Below are positions 44,305 to 52,067 of a stretch of 64,000 nucleotides of DNA, piece by piece. Numbering within the stretch: the first letter of the stretch is position 1; every line of letters begins with the position of its first letter. The stretch is from NCBI GenBank assembly GCA_942491105.1, contig CALNZX010000001.1, positions 186,001 to 250,000 on the forward strand, read 5' to 3'. Below the pieces are notes generated by a model. It made no database searches, was not told where the DNA came from, and saw only the letters and a list, made by a program, of their open reading frames with translations. Both the position numbers and the translations under genes were made by a program. Source of the DNA: JBBEAM01 sp942491105. GTDB lineage: Bacteria; Pseudomonadota; Alphaproteobacteria; Kiloniellales; DSM-21159.

Positions 44305-45623
44305 GCGGGGTCGAGCTCGGCCTGTTGTCCTTCCCAGTGCTGATCGCCCTGATTTTTCTGCGCGTGCCCATCGGCTTGGCCATGCTGATGGTGGGATTTT
44401 TCGGCATCTGGCTGGTGACCGGCAGTGAGCGCCCTGTCTTGGCGCAGATGAAAAGCCTGCCCTACGACACCTTCTCGAATTACTCGCTCTCCATCGTGCC
44501 GCTGTTCCTGCTGATGGGGCAGTTCGCGACGCGGGGCGGCCTGTCGCGGCGGCTGTTCGGGGCGGCGGAAACCTGGCTCGGTCACCGCAAGGGCGGCGTG
44601 GCCATGGCCGCGGTCGGTGCTTGCGGCGCCTTCGGAGCGATCTGCGGGTCCTCGCTGGCGACGGCGGCGACCATGGGGCAGGTGGCCTTGCCGGAGCTGC
44701 GCCGCAGCGGCTACTCCGGGGCGCTGTCGACAGGCGCCCTGGCGGCCGGCGGGACCTTGGGAATCCTGATCCCGCCGTCAGTGATCCTGGTGATCTACGC
44801 CATCCTGGCGGAACAGAACATCGCCAAGCTGTTCATCGCGGCGTTCGTACCCGGCCTCCTGGCGGTGCTCGGCTACATGCTGGCGATCGCGGTATATGTC
44901 CGCGTTTTTCCCAAGTCCGCGGGCCAGCGCGCGCGCAGCAGCGCCGCCGCGCGCTGGCGGGCCTTGCTCAGCGTCTGGCCCGTACTGGTGATCTTCCTGC
45001 TGGTGATCGGCGGCATCTATGCCGGATGGTTCACACCGACGGAGGGCGCGGCGGTTGGCGCCGCGGGAACGGGGCTCGTCGCCTACGCCAATGGCGGTCT
45101 CGATTGGAAAGGATTGCGCGAGGCGATACTGGCCACAGCCAATTCCACGGGAATGATTTTCTTCATTCTGCTTGGGGCGGCCGTTTTCAATAGCTTCCTA
45201 GCGTTTTCTCAACTTCCGCAGGAAGCAGCCCGCTTCGTGACGGAGGGCGGCTTCAGCCCTTGGCTGGTATTGGCGCTGATTCTGCTTTGCTATCTGATCT
45301 TCGGCTGCGTCATGGATTCCCTGTCGATGATCCTGCTGACCATTCCGATCTTCTTTCCCATCGTGATGGCCTTGGATTTCGGCCTTAGTCCAGAATCCAC
45401 GGCCCTGTGGTTCGGCATACTGGTGCTGATCGTGGTCGAGGTCGGGTTGATCACGCCGCCGGTTGGCATGAACCTCTTCGTGATCAATGCCATGGCAGAG
45501 GATATTCCCATCGCGCAAACCTACCGCGGCGCCTTTCCTTTTATCCTAAGCGACTTCATCCGGGTGGTGATTCTGGTGGCGTTTCCCAGCCTCACCCTCG
45601 GTCTGGTCGCGCTGCTGTATTAG
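44301..45623 (+). CDS. TRAP transporter large membrane subunit (DctM family)
   Basis: 440 aa, about 12 membrane segments, the Na+-coupled permease unit. Signature stretches are GAICGSSLATAATMGQVALPEL, AAGGTLGILIPPSVILVIYA, WFTPTEGAAVGAAGTG and EVGLITPPVGMNLFVINAM. It overlaps the DctQ gene by 4 bases, and pobA follows 8 bp later, so uptake and hydroxylation are in one transcript. Confidence 0.92.
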   Translation: MSGVELGLLSFPVLIALIFLRVPIGLAMLMVGFFGIWLVTGSERPVLAQMKSLPYDTFSNYSLSIVPLFLLMGQFATRGGLSRRLFGAAETWLGHRKGGVAMAAVGACGAFGAICGSSLATAATMGQVALPELRRSGYSGALSTGALAAGGTLGILIPPSVILVIYAILAEQNIAKLFIAAFVPGLLAVLGYMLAIAVYVRVFPKSAGQRARSSAAARWRALLSVWPVLVIFLLVIGGIYAGWFTPTEGAAVGAAGTGLVAYANGGLDWKGLREAILATANSTGMIFFILLGAAVFNSFLAFSQLPQEAARFVTEGGFSPWLVLALILLCYLIFGCVMDSLSMILLTIPIFFPIVMALDFGLSPESTALWFGILVLIVVEVGLITPPVGMNLFVINAMAEDIPIAQTYRGAFPFILSDFIRVVILVAFPSLTLGLVALLY

Positions 45624-45631
45624 AGGCGAGG

Positions 45632-46813
45632 ATGATCCGGCGGTCTGTCCAGGTTGGCATTATTGGCTCGGGACCGGCGGGACTGCTGCTCGGGCAGCTG
45701 CTGAATACCCTGGGCATCGAGAACGTGATCCTGGAACGCCGCTCGAAGGACTATGTGTTGAGCCGGATTCGCGCAGGCGTGCTGGAGCAGGGTACGGTCG
45801 GCTTGCTCGATGAGGCCGGCTGCGGCCAAAGGATGCACGCCGAGGGCCTGGTGCATGAGGGCATCGACCTCGCCTTCGGCGGCCGGCACCACCGTATCGA
45901 TCTGAAGAAACTCTCTGGCGGCAAGACGGTGCTGGTCTACGGCCAAACCGAGGCGACCAAGGACTTGATGGAGGCGAGGCAAACCGCGAAGGCCGAGACG
46001 ATCTACGAAGCCGAGTCGGTGCAGCCCCGGGATTTCGATACCGCGCGGCCCTATCTGAGCTTTCGCAAGGATGGCGTCGAACAGCGTCTCGACTGCGACT
46101 TCATCGCCGGCTGCGACGGGTCTCATGGGGCGAGCCTGACGGCTCTTCCGCGATCGGCTTATGAAACCTTCGAGCGGGTGTATCCCTTTGGCTGGCTAGG
46201 GCTGCTGGCGGAGGTGCCGCCGGTGCGCGAGGAGCTGGTTTACGCCAATCACCCTCGCGGCTTCTCGCTGTGCTCCATGCGCTCGACAACCCGCAGCCGT
46301 TACTATGTGCAGTGCCCGCTGGACGACAGGGTCGAAGCCTGGAGCGACGACCGCTTCTGGGACGAGCTGCGCGCGCGGCTGCCTGCCGATGTCGCCGAGG
46401 CGGTGACCACGGGCCCCTCGATCGAAAAGTCGATTGCCCCGTTACGTTCCTTCGTGGTCGAGCCGCTGCGCTTCGGCCGCCTGTTTCTCTGTGGCGACGC
46501 CGGGCACATCGTGCCGCCGACCGGCGCCAAGGGGCTCAATCTGGCGGCGAGCGACGTGCATTACCTCTTCGAGGGCCTGCGCGATCACTATCTCGAGGAC
46601 TCGGATGCCGGGCTCGCGGCCTATTCGGCGCGGGCCCTGGCGCGGGTCTGGAAGGCGGTGCGTTTCTCCTGGTGGATGACCTCGATGCTGCACCGCTTTC
46701 CCGAGGCCGATGCCTTCGCCCAGAAGATCCAGGAAGCCGAACTCGATTACCTGGTGAACTCCCAAGCGGCGTCCACGGCGCTGGCGGAGAACTACGTCGG
46801 CCTGCCGTACTGA
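45632..46813 (+). CDS. pobA: 4-hydroxybenzoate 3-monooxygenase
   Basis: 393 aa, single-component FAD aromatic hydroxylase. It makes protocatechuate from 4-hydroxybenzoate, NAD(P)H and O2. FAD motifs: GIIGSGPAGLLLGQLL (8-23), AGCDGSHGAS and CGDAGHIVPPTGAKGLNLA. Length and the C-terminal ENYVGLPY agree with PobA. Its product feeds the divergent pcaHG genes. The gene is 8 bp from the TRAP permease; no separate PobR regulator is seen. Confidence 0.94.
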   Translation: MIRRSVQVGIIGSGPAGLLLGQLLNTLGIENVILERRSKDYVLSRIRAGVLEQGTVGLLDEAGCGQRMHAEGLVHEGIDLAFGGRHHRIDLKKLSGGKTVLVYGQTEATKDLMEARQTAKAETIYEAESVQPRDFDTARPYLSFRKDGVEQRLDCDFIAGCDGSHGASLTALPRSAYETFERVYPFGWLGLLAEVPPVREELVYANHPRGFSLCSMRSTTRSRYYVQCPLDDRVEAWSDDRFWDELRARLPADVAEAVTTGPSIEKSIAPLRSFVVEPLRFGRLFLCGDAGHIVPPTGAKGLNLAASDVHYLFEGLRDHYLEDSDAGLAAYSARALARVWKAVRFSWWMTSMLHRFPEADAFAQKIQEAELDYLVNSQAASTALAENYVGLPY

Positions 46814-46830
46814 GGGCTGCCCGGACCGTC

Positions 46831-46846
46831 CCTGCGCGGGCGCAGG
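46831..46846. terminator. Short hairpin between convergent pobA and a small membrane gene
   Basis: 6-bp stem cctgcg (46831-46836) with cgcagg (46841-46846) and a 4-nt loop, just before the minus-strand stop at 46850. No T run; weak. Confidence 0.3.
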
Positions 46847-46849
46847 CGG

Positions 46850-47032
46850 CTACTTCTTCGCCTGACCCTTCTTTTCCTCGGGAAACAGCCACATCGCAAA
46901 GATCATGAAGCCGCCCAGGGCCAGGGCCACCCAGGGCGTAACGCTCTGGCCAGCCTGGCGCTGGAAATAGAAGACCGCGATGGCGGCCAGGGCAACCAGC
47001 AGGGAGAGCGGTATTTTGATTTTCGGGGGCAT
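46850..47032 (-). CDS. Small two-helix membrane protein, 60 aa
   Basis: MPPKIKIPLSLLVALAAIAV opens the first hydrophobic helix. A second (TPWVALALGGFMIFAMWLF) follows and the tail is charged (PEEKKGQAKK). The ATG at 47032 has AGGAGA 8 nt upstream. It lies 34 bp downstream of another small membrane gene on the same strand, probably the same transcript. No family recognised. Confidence 0.65.
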   Translation of the reverse strand: MPPKIKIPLSLLVALAAIAVFYFQRQAGQSVTPWVALALGGFMIFAMWLFPEEKKGQAKK

Positions 47033-47066
47033 GGTTCTTCTCCTTTTTTCTTTCGCGCGGGCGCGA

Positions 47067-47459
47067 TCAGCCAAACAGTTGCAGAAACAGTAGAAAGGCC
47101 AGCGCCGTTAACAACAGCAGCAAAGCCAGCAGCCCCGGAACGCTGGCGGTCAGCGCCGTCGCAAAGGCCTGGAATACCAGCGGTCCGGCCAGCAGGGCGA
47201 GGGCGGCGGCGATCACCGCGGGCGCCCAGGCCGTTGCCATGAAGATAAAGCCGAGCAGCAGCAGGGCGACGAGCAGGAGTTCCCCGCTGACGGCGAGCAC
47301 CAGGACCCGGCCGAAAAGCGTTCGCTCGGGAAAGGCGCCCGCGCCGAGCGGAAAGAATCCGCTGATCAAAGCGGCGCCATAGCCCAGAGACAGGCCGCAA
47401 GCAGCGGAAAGCGCGAGATCGGCGGCATTGAGAAATCCGAAGCTGTCCGCCATATCCAT
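47067..47459 (-). CDS. Hydrophobic membrane protein of unknown function, 130 aa
   Basis: About four membrane segments (LALSAACGLSLGYGAALISGF; VLVLAVSGELLLVALLLLGFIFM; WAPAVIAAALALLAGPLVF; GLLALLLLLTALAFLLFL). AAGGA lies upstream of MDMADSF. It is divergent from the PanB-like gene across a 146-bp gap that holds an AT-rich near-palindrome (47536-47545). No family recognised. Confidence 0.6.
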   Translation of the reverse strand: MDMADSFGFLNAADLALSAACGLSLGYGAALISGFFPLGAGAFPERTLFGRVLVLAVSGELLLVALLLLGFIFMATAWAPAVIAAALALLAGPLVFQAFATALTASVPGLLALLLLLTALAFLLFLQLFG

Positions 47460-47535
47460 CGCGTCTTGAGTCCTTATCCGTTCCTCGGCAGTCTCTGCCG
47501 CTTGACCGGAGGCTGCCGATCAATAAGCATATGAG

Positions 47536-47545
47536 TCATATATCA
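47536..47545. promoter_or_regulatory. AT-rich near-palindrome, candidate GntR operator site 1
   Basis: TCATATATCA, one mismatch from the perfect palindrome TGATATATCA, in the divergent gap before the PanB-like gene. The core ATATATCA recurs at 51602 and 56127, each time upstream of an operon of this region. Confidence 0.4.
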
Positions 47546-47605
47546 CAGACGGGGCGCCGCCTGCCAAGCTCCTGAGGCGCGTTCTGAAAACAAGAGGAAG
47601 ATGGC

Positions 47606-48484
47606 ATGGCGGCTGACACCGCGAGCGAGAAGAAAAAGCGCACGATCACCGAAATTCGCGACTCCAAGCATAGCGGCGAGAAAATGGTCTACACCTCGGT
47701 GCCGGACTACACCTCGGCGCGCTGGGCGGAAATGGCGGGTGTCGACGTCTGCGTCGTCGGCGATTCCCTGGCCATGGTGGCCCATGGCCACGCCAGCACG
47801 ATACCCGCCACCATGGACATGATGGTGATGCATGCGCTGGCCGTGCGCCGCGGCGCGCCCAATACCTTCACGCTCGGCTGCATGCCCTATCAAAGCTACA
47901 ACACCGTCGACCGGGCCCTGGTCAATGCCAGCCGTTTCATGCAGGACGCCGGCTGCGACGCCGTCAAACCCCAGGGCGGCAAAAGCCAGGCGCATATCCT
48001 CAAGGCCCTGATCGACGCGGGAATTCCCACGGCCTCGCACATCGGGCTGACGCCGCATACCATCGCCATGTTCGGCGGCTTCAAGATCCAGGGGCGCACC
48101 GCCGAGGCGGCCATGAAGATCCTCGAGGACGCCTTCGCCATTCAGGATGCGGGCTGCTTCATGCTGGAGTTCGAGGCCGTGCCCGCGCCGATCGCCAAGG
48201 TGATCTCCGAGCAGCTCGAAATCCCGACCATCGGGATCGGGGCCGGGGCGGGGACCGACGGACAAATTCTGTTGTCCTATGACCTGCTCGGCGTCTTCAC
48301 CGACTTCAAACCGAAATTCACCAAACGCTACGCCAACCTGACGGAGGTCGCCGTGAAGGGCTTGTCGGAATACGTGCGGGAGGTGAAGGAGGGACAGTTC
48401 CCCGATGACGATCACAGCTATGGGGTCAATCAGGAAGAATACGAAAAGTTCCTGGGTCTGGTAGAAAGCCGCAAGCAAGTTTAG
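47606..48484 (+). CDS. PanB-like ketopantoate hydroxymethyltransferase homologue with altered metal site
   Basis: 292 aa. True PanB adds a hydroxymethyl group from methylene-THF to 2-oxoisovalerate using Mg2+. The fold is clear (VCVVGDSLAMVAHGHAST; IGLTPHTIAMFGGFKIQGR; IPTIGIGAGAGTDGQIL). Compared with E. coli PanB from memory, ligand Asp45 is kept (Asp53), but Asp84 is Cys92 (TLGCMPYQSY) and Glu114 is Gln123 (VKPQGG). Lys112, His136 and catalytic Glu181 correspond to Lys121, His145 and Glu190. No panC or other pantothenate gene is near; GntR, flavin oxidase and TRAP genes are. I suspect a different C-C bond-forming or -breaking reaction in a catabolic route. Confidence 0.8.
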   Translation: MAADTASEKKKRTITEIRDSKHSGEKMVYTSVPDYTSARWAEMAGVDVCVVGDSLAMVAHGHASTIPATMDMMVMHALAVRRGAPNTFTLGCMPYQSYNTVDRALVNASRFMQDAGCDAVKPQGGKSQAHILKALIDAGIPTASHIGLTPHTIAMFGGFKIQGRTAEAAMKILEDAFAIQDAGCFMLEFEAVPAPIAKVISEQLEIPTIGIGAGAGTDGQILLSYDLLGVFTDFKPKFTKRYANLTEVAVKGLSEYVREVKEGQFPDDDHSYGVNQEEYEKFLGLVESRKQV

Positions 48485-48492
48485 GCGCGCCC

Positions 48493-48510
48493 ATCCCGAC
48501 GGATCGGGAT
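48493..48510 (+). terminator. Hairpin after the PanB-like gene
   Basis: 7-bp stem atcccga (48493-48499) with tcgggat (48504-48510), 4-nt loop, no T run, in the 61-bp gap before the GntR gene. It may be a weak terminator or a processing site. Confidence 0.4.
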
Positions 48511-48545
48511 TCAGCCCAAGCAACCGCAAGGAGCGGACTTTCACG

Positions 48546-49244
48546 ATGAACGAGGTTTCGGATACGGCGCTGCTGGACGCTCTTGGCGAAGAGGAGACCT
48601 CCGCCGTCAGCTTGACCCAGCGCGCTTACCGCAAGCTGGAGGAGCAGATCGTCACGTTGCAGCTGCGTCCGGGCGAGGTGTTATCCGAAACCGCGCTAGC
48701 GCAGCGCCTCGAAATTGGCCGCACGCCAATTCGCGAAGCCTTGCAGCGTTTGGCGCGCGAAGGGTTGGTGGTGATCCTTCCGCGTCGCGGCATCCTGGTC
48801 AGTGCCCTCGACGTGCGCCGCCAGTTGAAGCTGCTGGAGCTGCGCCGCGAACTTGAGCGGCTGATGGCGCGGGCCGCCGCGCGGCGCGCGACCGCGGAGG
48901 AGCGGGCGGCCTTTCAGCGCATTGCCGAGGGTATGAACCAAGCCGCGGACCAGGAAGACGACATCACGTTCATGCGTTTCGACAGCAAGCTGAACCTGCT
49001 GCTCTGCCGGGCCGCGCGCAACGAATTCGTCGCCAATGCCATGTCCCTGACGCATGGCCTGTCGCGGCGTTTCTGGTTTCAGCACCATAAGGAGGTCGGC
49101 GATCTCGCGCTCTGCGCCCATCTGCACGCCGAGCTCGCGGCCGCGGTCGCCACGGGAGTCACCGATGGCGCCGCTGAGGCGAGCGATAGGTTGCTCGACT
49201 ACGTGGAGAGCTTCACGCGCAAAACGCTCGACTCCGAGAGATGA
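48546..49244 (+). CDS. GntR-family regulator, FCD type (first of a paralogous pair)
   Basis: 232 aa. N-terminal winged helix (LAQRLEIGRTPIREALQRLAREGLVVILPRRGILVSAL) and an all-helical FCD ligand domain (about 95-225). GLSRRFWFQHHKEVGDL closely parallels GLSRRFWYAHYERHGDL in the convergent gene ending at 49248, so the two are duplicates. FCD regulators usually sense carboxylic acids, consistent with the adjacent TRAP and catabolic genes. Confidence 0.88.
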   Translation: MNEVSDTALLDALGEEETSAVSLTQRAYRKLEEQIVTLQLRPGEVLSETALAQRLEIGRTPIREALQRLAREGLVVILPRRGILVSALDVRRQLKLLELRRELERLMARAAARRATAEERAAFQRIAEGMNQAADQEDDITFMRFDSKLNLLLCRAARNEFVANAMSLTHGLSRRFWFQHHKEVGDLALCAHLHAELAAAVATGVTDGAAEASDRLLDYVESFTRKTLDSER

Positions 49245-49247
49245 TCT

Positions 49248-49958
49248 TCAGCCTGGCGCCGTTTGGCGCGGCCGCGCGGGGGCGGACAGGGTCGAGCGCG
49301 TGAATTCCTCAAGATAATCGGTCAAGACGTCGGAGGCCTCGGCGGCGCGGTCCGCGTCTGCGGCGGCGATCGCCCGAAGACGCTCGGCATGCAGCTTGGC
49401 GGCCTTCCTCAGATCGCCATGGCGCTCGTAGTGGGCGTACCAGAAGCGGCGCGAAAGCCCCTGTACCTGGCCGATAACGTTATACAGAATCTCGTTATCT
49501 GCGGCTTCGGAGGTCAGATCGTGGATGTCCTTGAGCACCGCCATGAACCGCCGGCCGTCATTGTTCCGTCCCGCCTCCTCGAACTTCTTGGCGAGGGCGC
49601 GCATCTGACGGCGCTGCGTCTGCGTCGCGCGACGGGCCGCGCTAACCACCATAAGACGCTCCAACTCGCCACGGACTTCGAGCAGCTTGAGCTGGGTTTC
49701 CACGTTGATGGAAGTCACCATCACGCCGCGCTGCGGCAGGATCGAAACCAAGCCCTCGATCGATAGCTTCTGAAAAGCCCAGCGGATCGGGCTGCGTCCC
49801 AGTCCCAGGCGCTTGCTGAGCGAGAGTTCGGAAACCATGGTGCCGGCGGGCAGCTCCTGCAGGACGATCATCTCCTTGAGCGTTGCGTAGGCGTTGTGCT
49901 GTTGGCTTCCGCGTCGCGGTGCTTCGTCCTGAGCAGAAGAAGCGGAGTCTTTTTCCAT
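49248..49958 (-). CDS. GntR-family regulator, FCD type (second of a paralogous pair)
   Basis: 236 aa. Winged helix LSLSKRLGLGRSPIRWAFQKLSIEGLVSILPQRGVMV; the usual R-E-A of the recognition helix is R-W-A here. The FCD domain follows. The ATG at 49958 is chosen over a TTG 33 nt upstream. It ends 3 bp from the convergent paralogue and is divergent from the flavin oxidoreductase gene, which it may control. Confidence 0.86.
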   Translation of the reverse strand: MEKDSASSAQDEAPRRGSQQHNAYATLKEMIVLQELPAGTMVSELSLSKRLGLGRSPIRWAFQKLSIEGLVSILPQRGVMVTSINVETQLKLLEVRGELERLMVVSAARRATQTQRRQMRALAKKFEEAGRNNDGRRFMAVLKDIHDLTSEAADNEILYNVIGQVQGLSRRFWYAHYERHGDLRKAAKLHAERLRAIAAADADRAAEASDVLTDYLEEFTRSTLSAPARPRQTAPG

Positions 49959-50110
49959 GCCGGTCAATTCCGGTTCCGTGAGGCGTTTCAAAAGTCTGGC
50001 TGCCGCAGTTTATGTGCAGGGGCGAAGCGCTGGCAATAAATTGATTGACAGCTAACATATTAGTAGCCTGGATAGTCGCGCGATACCGTATTTCTGGGAG
50101 AAAGCTAGAC

Positions 50111-51496
50111 GTGCCTTCGCAGAACTCACCCGACCTCACGCCCAAGTGGAGCGCGGGTTATGTCAAGACCCTGGCCCATGGCCTGCCGGTTCTCGCGGAA
50201 CCCGACGTGGTGGTGGTTGGCGGCGGTGCGGCCGGCTTGGCGGCGGCGAGCACGGCGGCGGAAAAGGGGCTGTCGGTGCTGCTTGTCGAGCGCTACGGCT
50301 TTTGCGGGGGCAACGCGGTCGCGGGATTCTCGGGGACGGTCTGCGGGCTCTACTATGCAAGCGACCGGACGAATAACCGCCCGGAGCAGGCAGTCTTCGG
50401 ATTCGCCGAACGCTTCCGCCAGGCGATGATCGCGCGCGATGGACTGACGGATCCCCAGCAGTACGGCAAGACCTGGACCGTGACTCATGATCCCCTGGTC
50501 TGGCGCGAAGTGGGCGACAGCCTGCTCGAGGATGCCGGCGTCAAGGTGCTCTACCACAGCCTGCTGGTTGGGGTGATTCGAGAGGACGAGGCCCTGCGTG
50601 GCGTGATCGTCGCCGGCAAGGCCGGCTTGACGGCGATCCATGCCAAGATCGTTATCGACGCCAGCGGCGACGGCGATGTGGTGCAGCGCGCCGGCTTGCC
50701 TTTTACCGTCGGCGATGGCGGGCTGGTGCAAAACCCGACCATGATTTTCCGCCTCGGCGGCGTCGACGTTGCGCGGTTCACGCAGTTCTGGGGACCGGAC
50801 ACCATCTGCAGTCCAGAGGTCTCGCAGATGCTGATCGAGTCCAATGGCAAAGGCTATGCGCTGCCGCGCGCGAAGATCTGGATTTTCACGACGCCGCGTC
50901 CAGGGCAGCTTCTGGTCAACGCCACGCGCCTGCTCGGCCGCGATGGACGCGACCTCTATCCTGGCGACCCGGAGGACTTGACCGAGGCCGAATTCGTCGG
51001 CCGGGCGCAGGTGCGCGAGTACGCCCGCTTCCTTAAGGACCGCATCGCCGGTTGCGAAGAGAGCTACGTGCTCGATACCGGCGTGCAGGCCGGTGTGCGA
51101 CAGTCGCGCTCAATCGTCGGGCGCGCCAGGCTCGGCAACAGGGACGTCCTGGAACGCCGCAAGCGCGAGGACGGGATCGTGCGCTGTCCTTGGCCGATCG
51201 AGCTGCATGCGGGCGACAAGCCGAAGCTGGAATGGCTGCTCGACGATTATTACGAAATACCCTTCGATGCCCTGATCCCCGCGGAGGGCGAGAATCTCAT
51301 CGCCGCGGGACGCTGTCTGAGCGCCGAGCATGAAGCCCTGGCCTCCGCCCGGGTCACCGCGCAATGCTTCGGCTACGGCCAGGCCGCGGGGCTGGCCGCT
51401 GTGGAATCCCTGCGCTCTGGCCGGCCATTGCATGCGCTGTCCGGGCAAGAGATGCGCGAATTGCTCAACGCGGAGGGGGCACGGCTCGATGATTGA
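50111..51496 (+). CDS. FAD-dependent oxidoreductase
   Basis: 461 aa. The Rossmann FAD motif VVVVGGGAAGLAAASTAAEKG lies at 33-53 with the acidic LVER after it. AKIVIDASGDGDVVQRAGLPF, GVRQSRSIVGRARLG and LIAAGRCLSAEHEALASARVTAQCFGYGQAAGLAA are typical of the FAD_oxidored/fumarate-reductase-like family. I chose the GTG at 50111 because GGGAGAAAG precedes it and the upstream frame has no ATG; this start is not certain. Substrate unknown; probably oxidises a hydroxy- or amino-acid-like compound taken up by the adjacent TRAP system. Confidence 0.8.
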   Translation: MPSQNSPDLTPKWSAGYVKTLAHGLPVLAEPDVVVVGGGAAGLAAASTAAEKGLSVLLVERYGFCGGNAVAGFSGTVCGLYYASDRTNNRPEQAVFGFAERFRQAMIARDGLTDPQQYGKTWTVTHDPLVWREVGDSLLEDAGVKVLYHSLLVGVIREDEALRGVIVAGKAGLTAIHAKIVIDASGDGDVVQRAGLPFTVGDGGLVQNPTMIFRLGGVDVARFTQFWGPDTICSPEVSQMLIESNGKGYALPRAKIWIFTTPRPGQLLVNATRLLGRDGRDLYPGDPEDLTEAEFVGRAQVREYARFLKDRIAGCEESYVLDTGVQAGVRQSRSIVGRARLGNRDVLERRKREDGIVRCPWPIELHAGDKPKLEWLLDDYYEIPFDALIPAEGENLIAAGRCLSAEHEALASARVTAQCFGYGQAAGLAAVESLRSGRPLHALSGQEMRELLNAEGARLDD

Positions 51497-51599
51497 TCGG
51501 CGCAGAAGCGGCGGCAGGACGGCGGAATTGCAGGGAAAACCTGCCCCCAGCAACTTATCGGCAAGGCGGCTTGCCACTGCGTCAACCTTAGCATACGCT

Positions 51600-51609
51600 A
51601 GATATATCA
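51600..51609. promoter_or_regulatory. AT-rich near-palindrome, candidate GntR operator site 2
   Basis: AGATATATCA, one mismatch from TGATATATCA, in the 213-bp gap (51497-51709) upstream of the DUF6166-TRAP-PhyH operon. Nothing else recognisable is in that gap. Confidence 0.4.
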
Positions 51610-51709
51610 GTAATAGATGAAGCGCCGCAGGGCGCTTGATAAACGCCAAAACCCGAATGGGTGGCTCCGGAAACCGGGGCGGTAAAAAAGAGGGGAGACA
51701 CATAGCAAG

Positions 51710-52006
51710 ATGAAGGTCTACCGCGGAGATAGGACTCTGGACGGCCTCGATGTCACGGTTGACGGCGTGCCGCTGGATCCGCGTACGGACATCAAGAAGC
51801 TTTCGGATAATGGGTTTGAATGGAGCTACGAGGGCCCCGAGCCCGCGCAGCTTGCTCTGGCCATTCTGGCCGAGCATCTCGGCGACGACCAGGCGGCGCT
51901 CGCCAAGCATGATGCCTTCATGAAAGCCATTGTCGCCAATTTCAATAACGAGTGGGAAATGACCGAGGAAGACATCGGCATTGCCCTCGTGAACATTGGC
52001 GGCTGA
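51710..52006 (+). CDS. DUF6166-like small protein, 98 aa
   Basis: MKVYRGDRTLDGLDVTVDGV, then DNGFEWSYEGPEPAQLALAILAEHLGDD: the F-E-W-x-Y-x-G-x-x-P-A-Q-L-A-L block is what I associate with DUF6166, a family of unknown function. Acidic, no signal peptide. It lies 61 bp before the TRAP binding-protein gene, probably in the same transcript. Confidence 0.7.
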   Translation: MKVYRGDRTLDGLDVTVDGVPLDPRTDIKKLSDNGFEWSYEGPEPAQLALAILAEHLGDDQAALAKHDAFMKAIVANFNNEWEMTEEDIGIALVNIGG

Positions 52007-52067
52007 ACAGTCTTTTCCATCATCAAGACGAAACTGAGCGAAGTGAAGAAAGGGAGGAACCTCAACA

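Noticed and set aside
50051..50062. CTAACATATTAG palindrome upstream of the FAD oxidoreductase gene
   Set aside because: The arms are only four bases and it does not match the other candidate GntR sites well; too weak to list as an operator.
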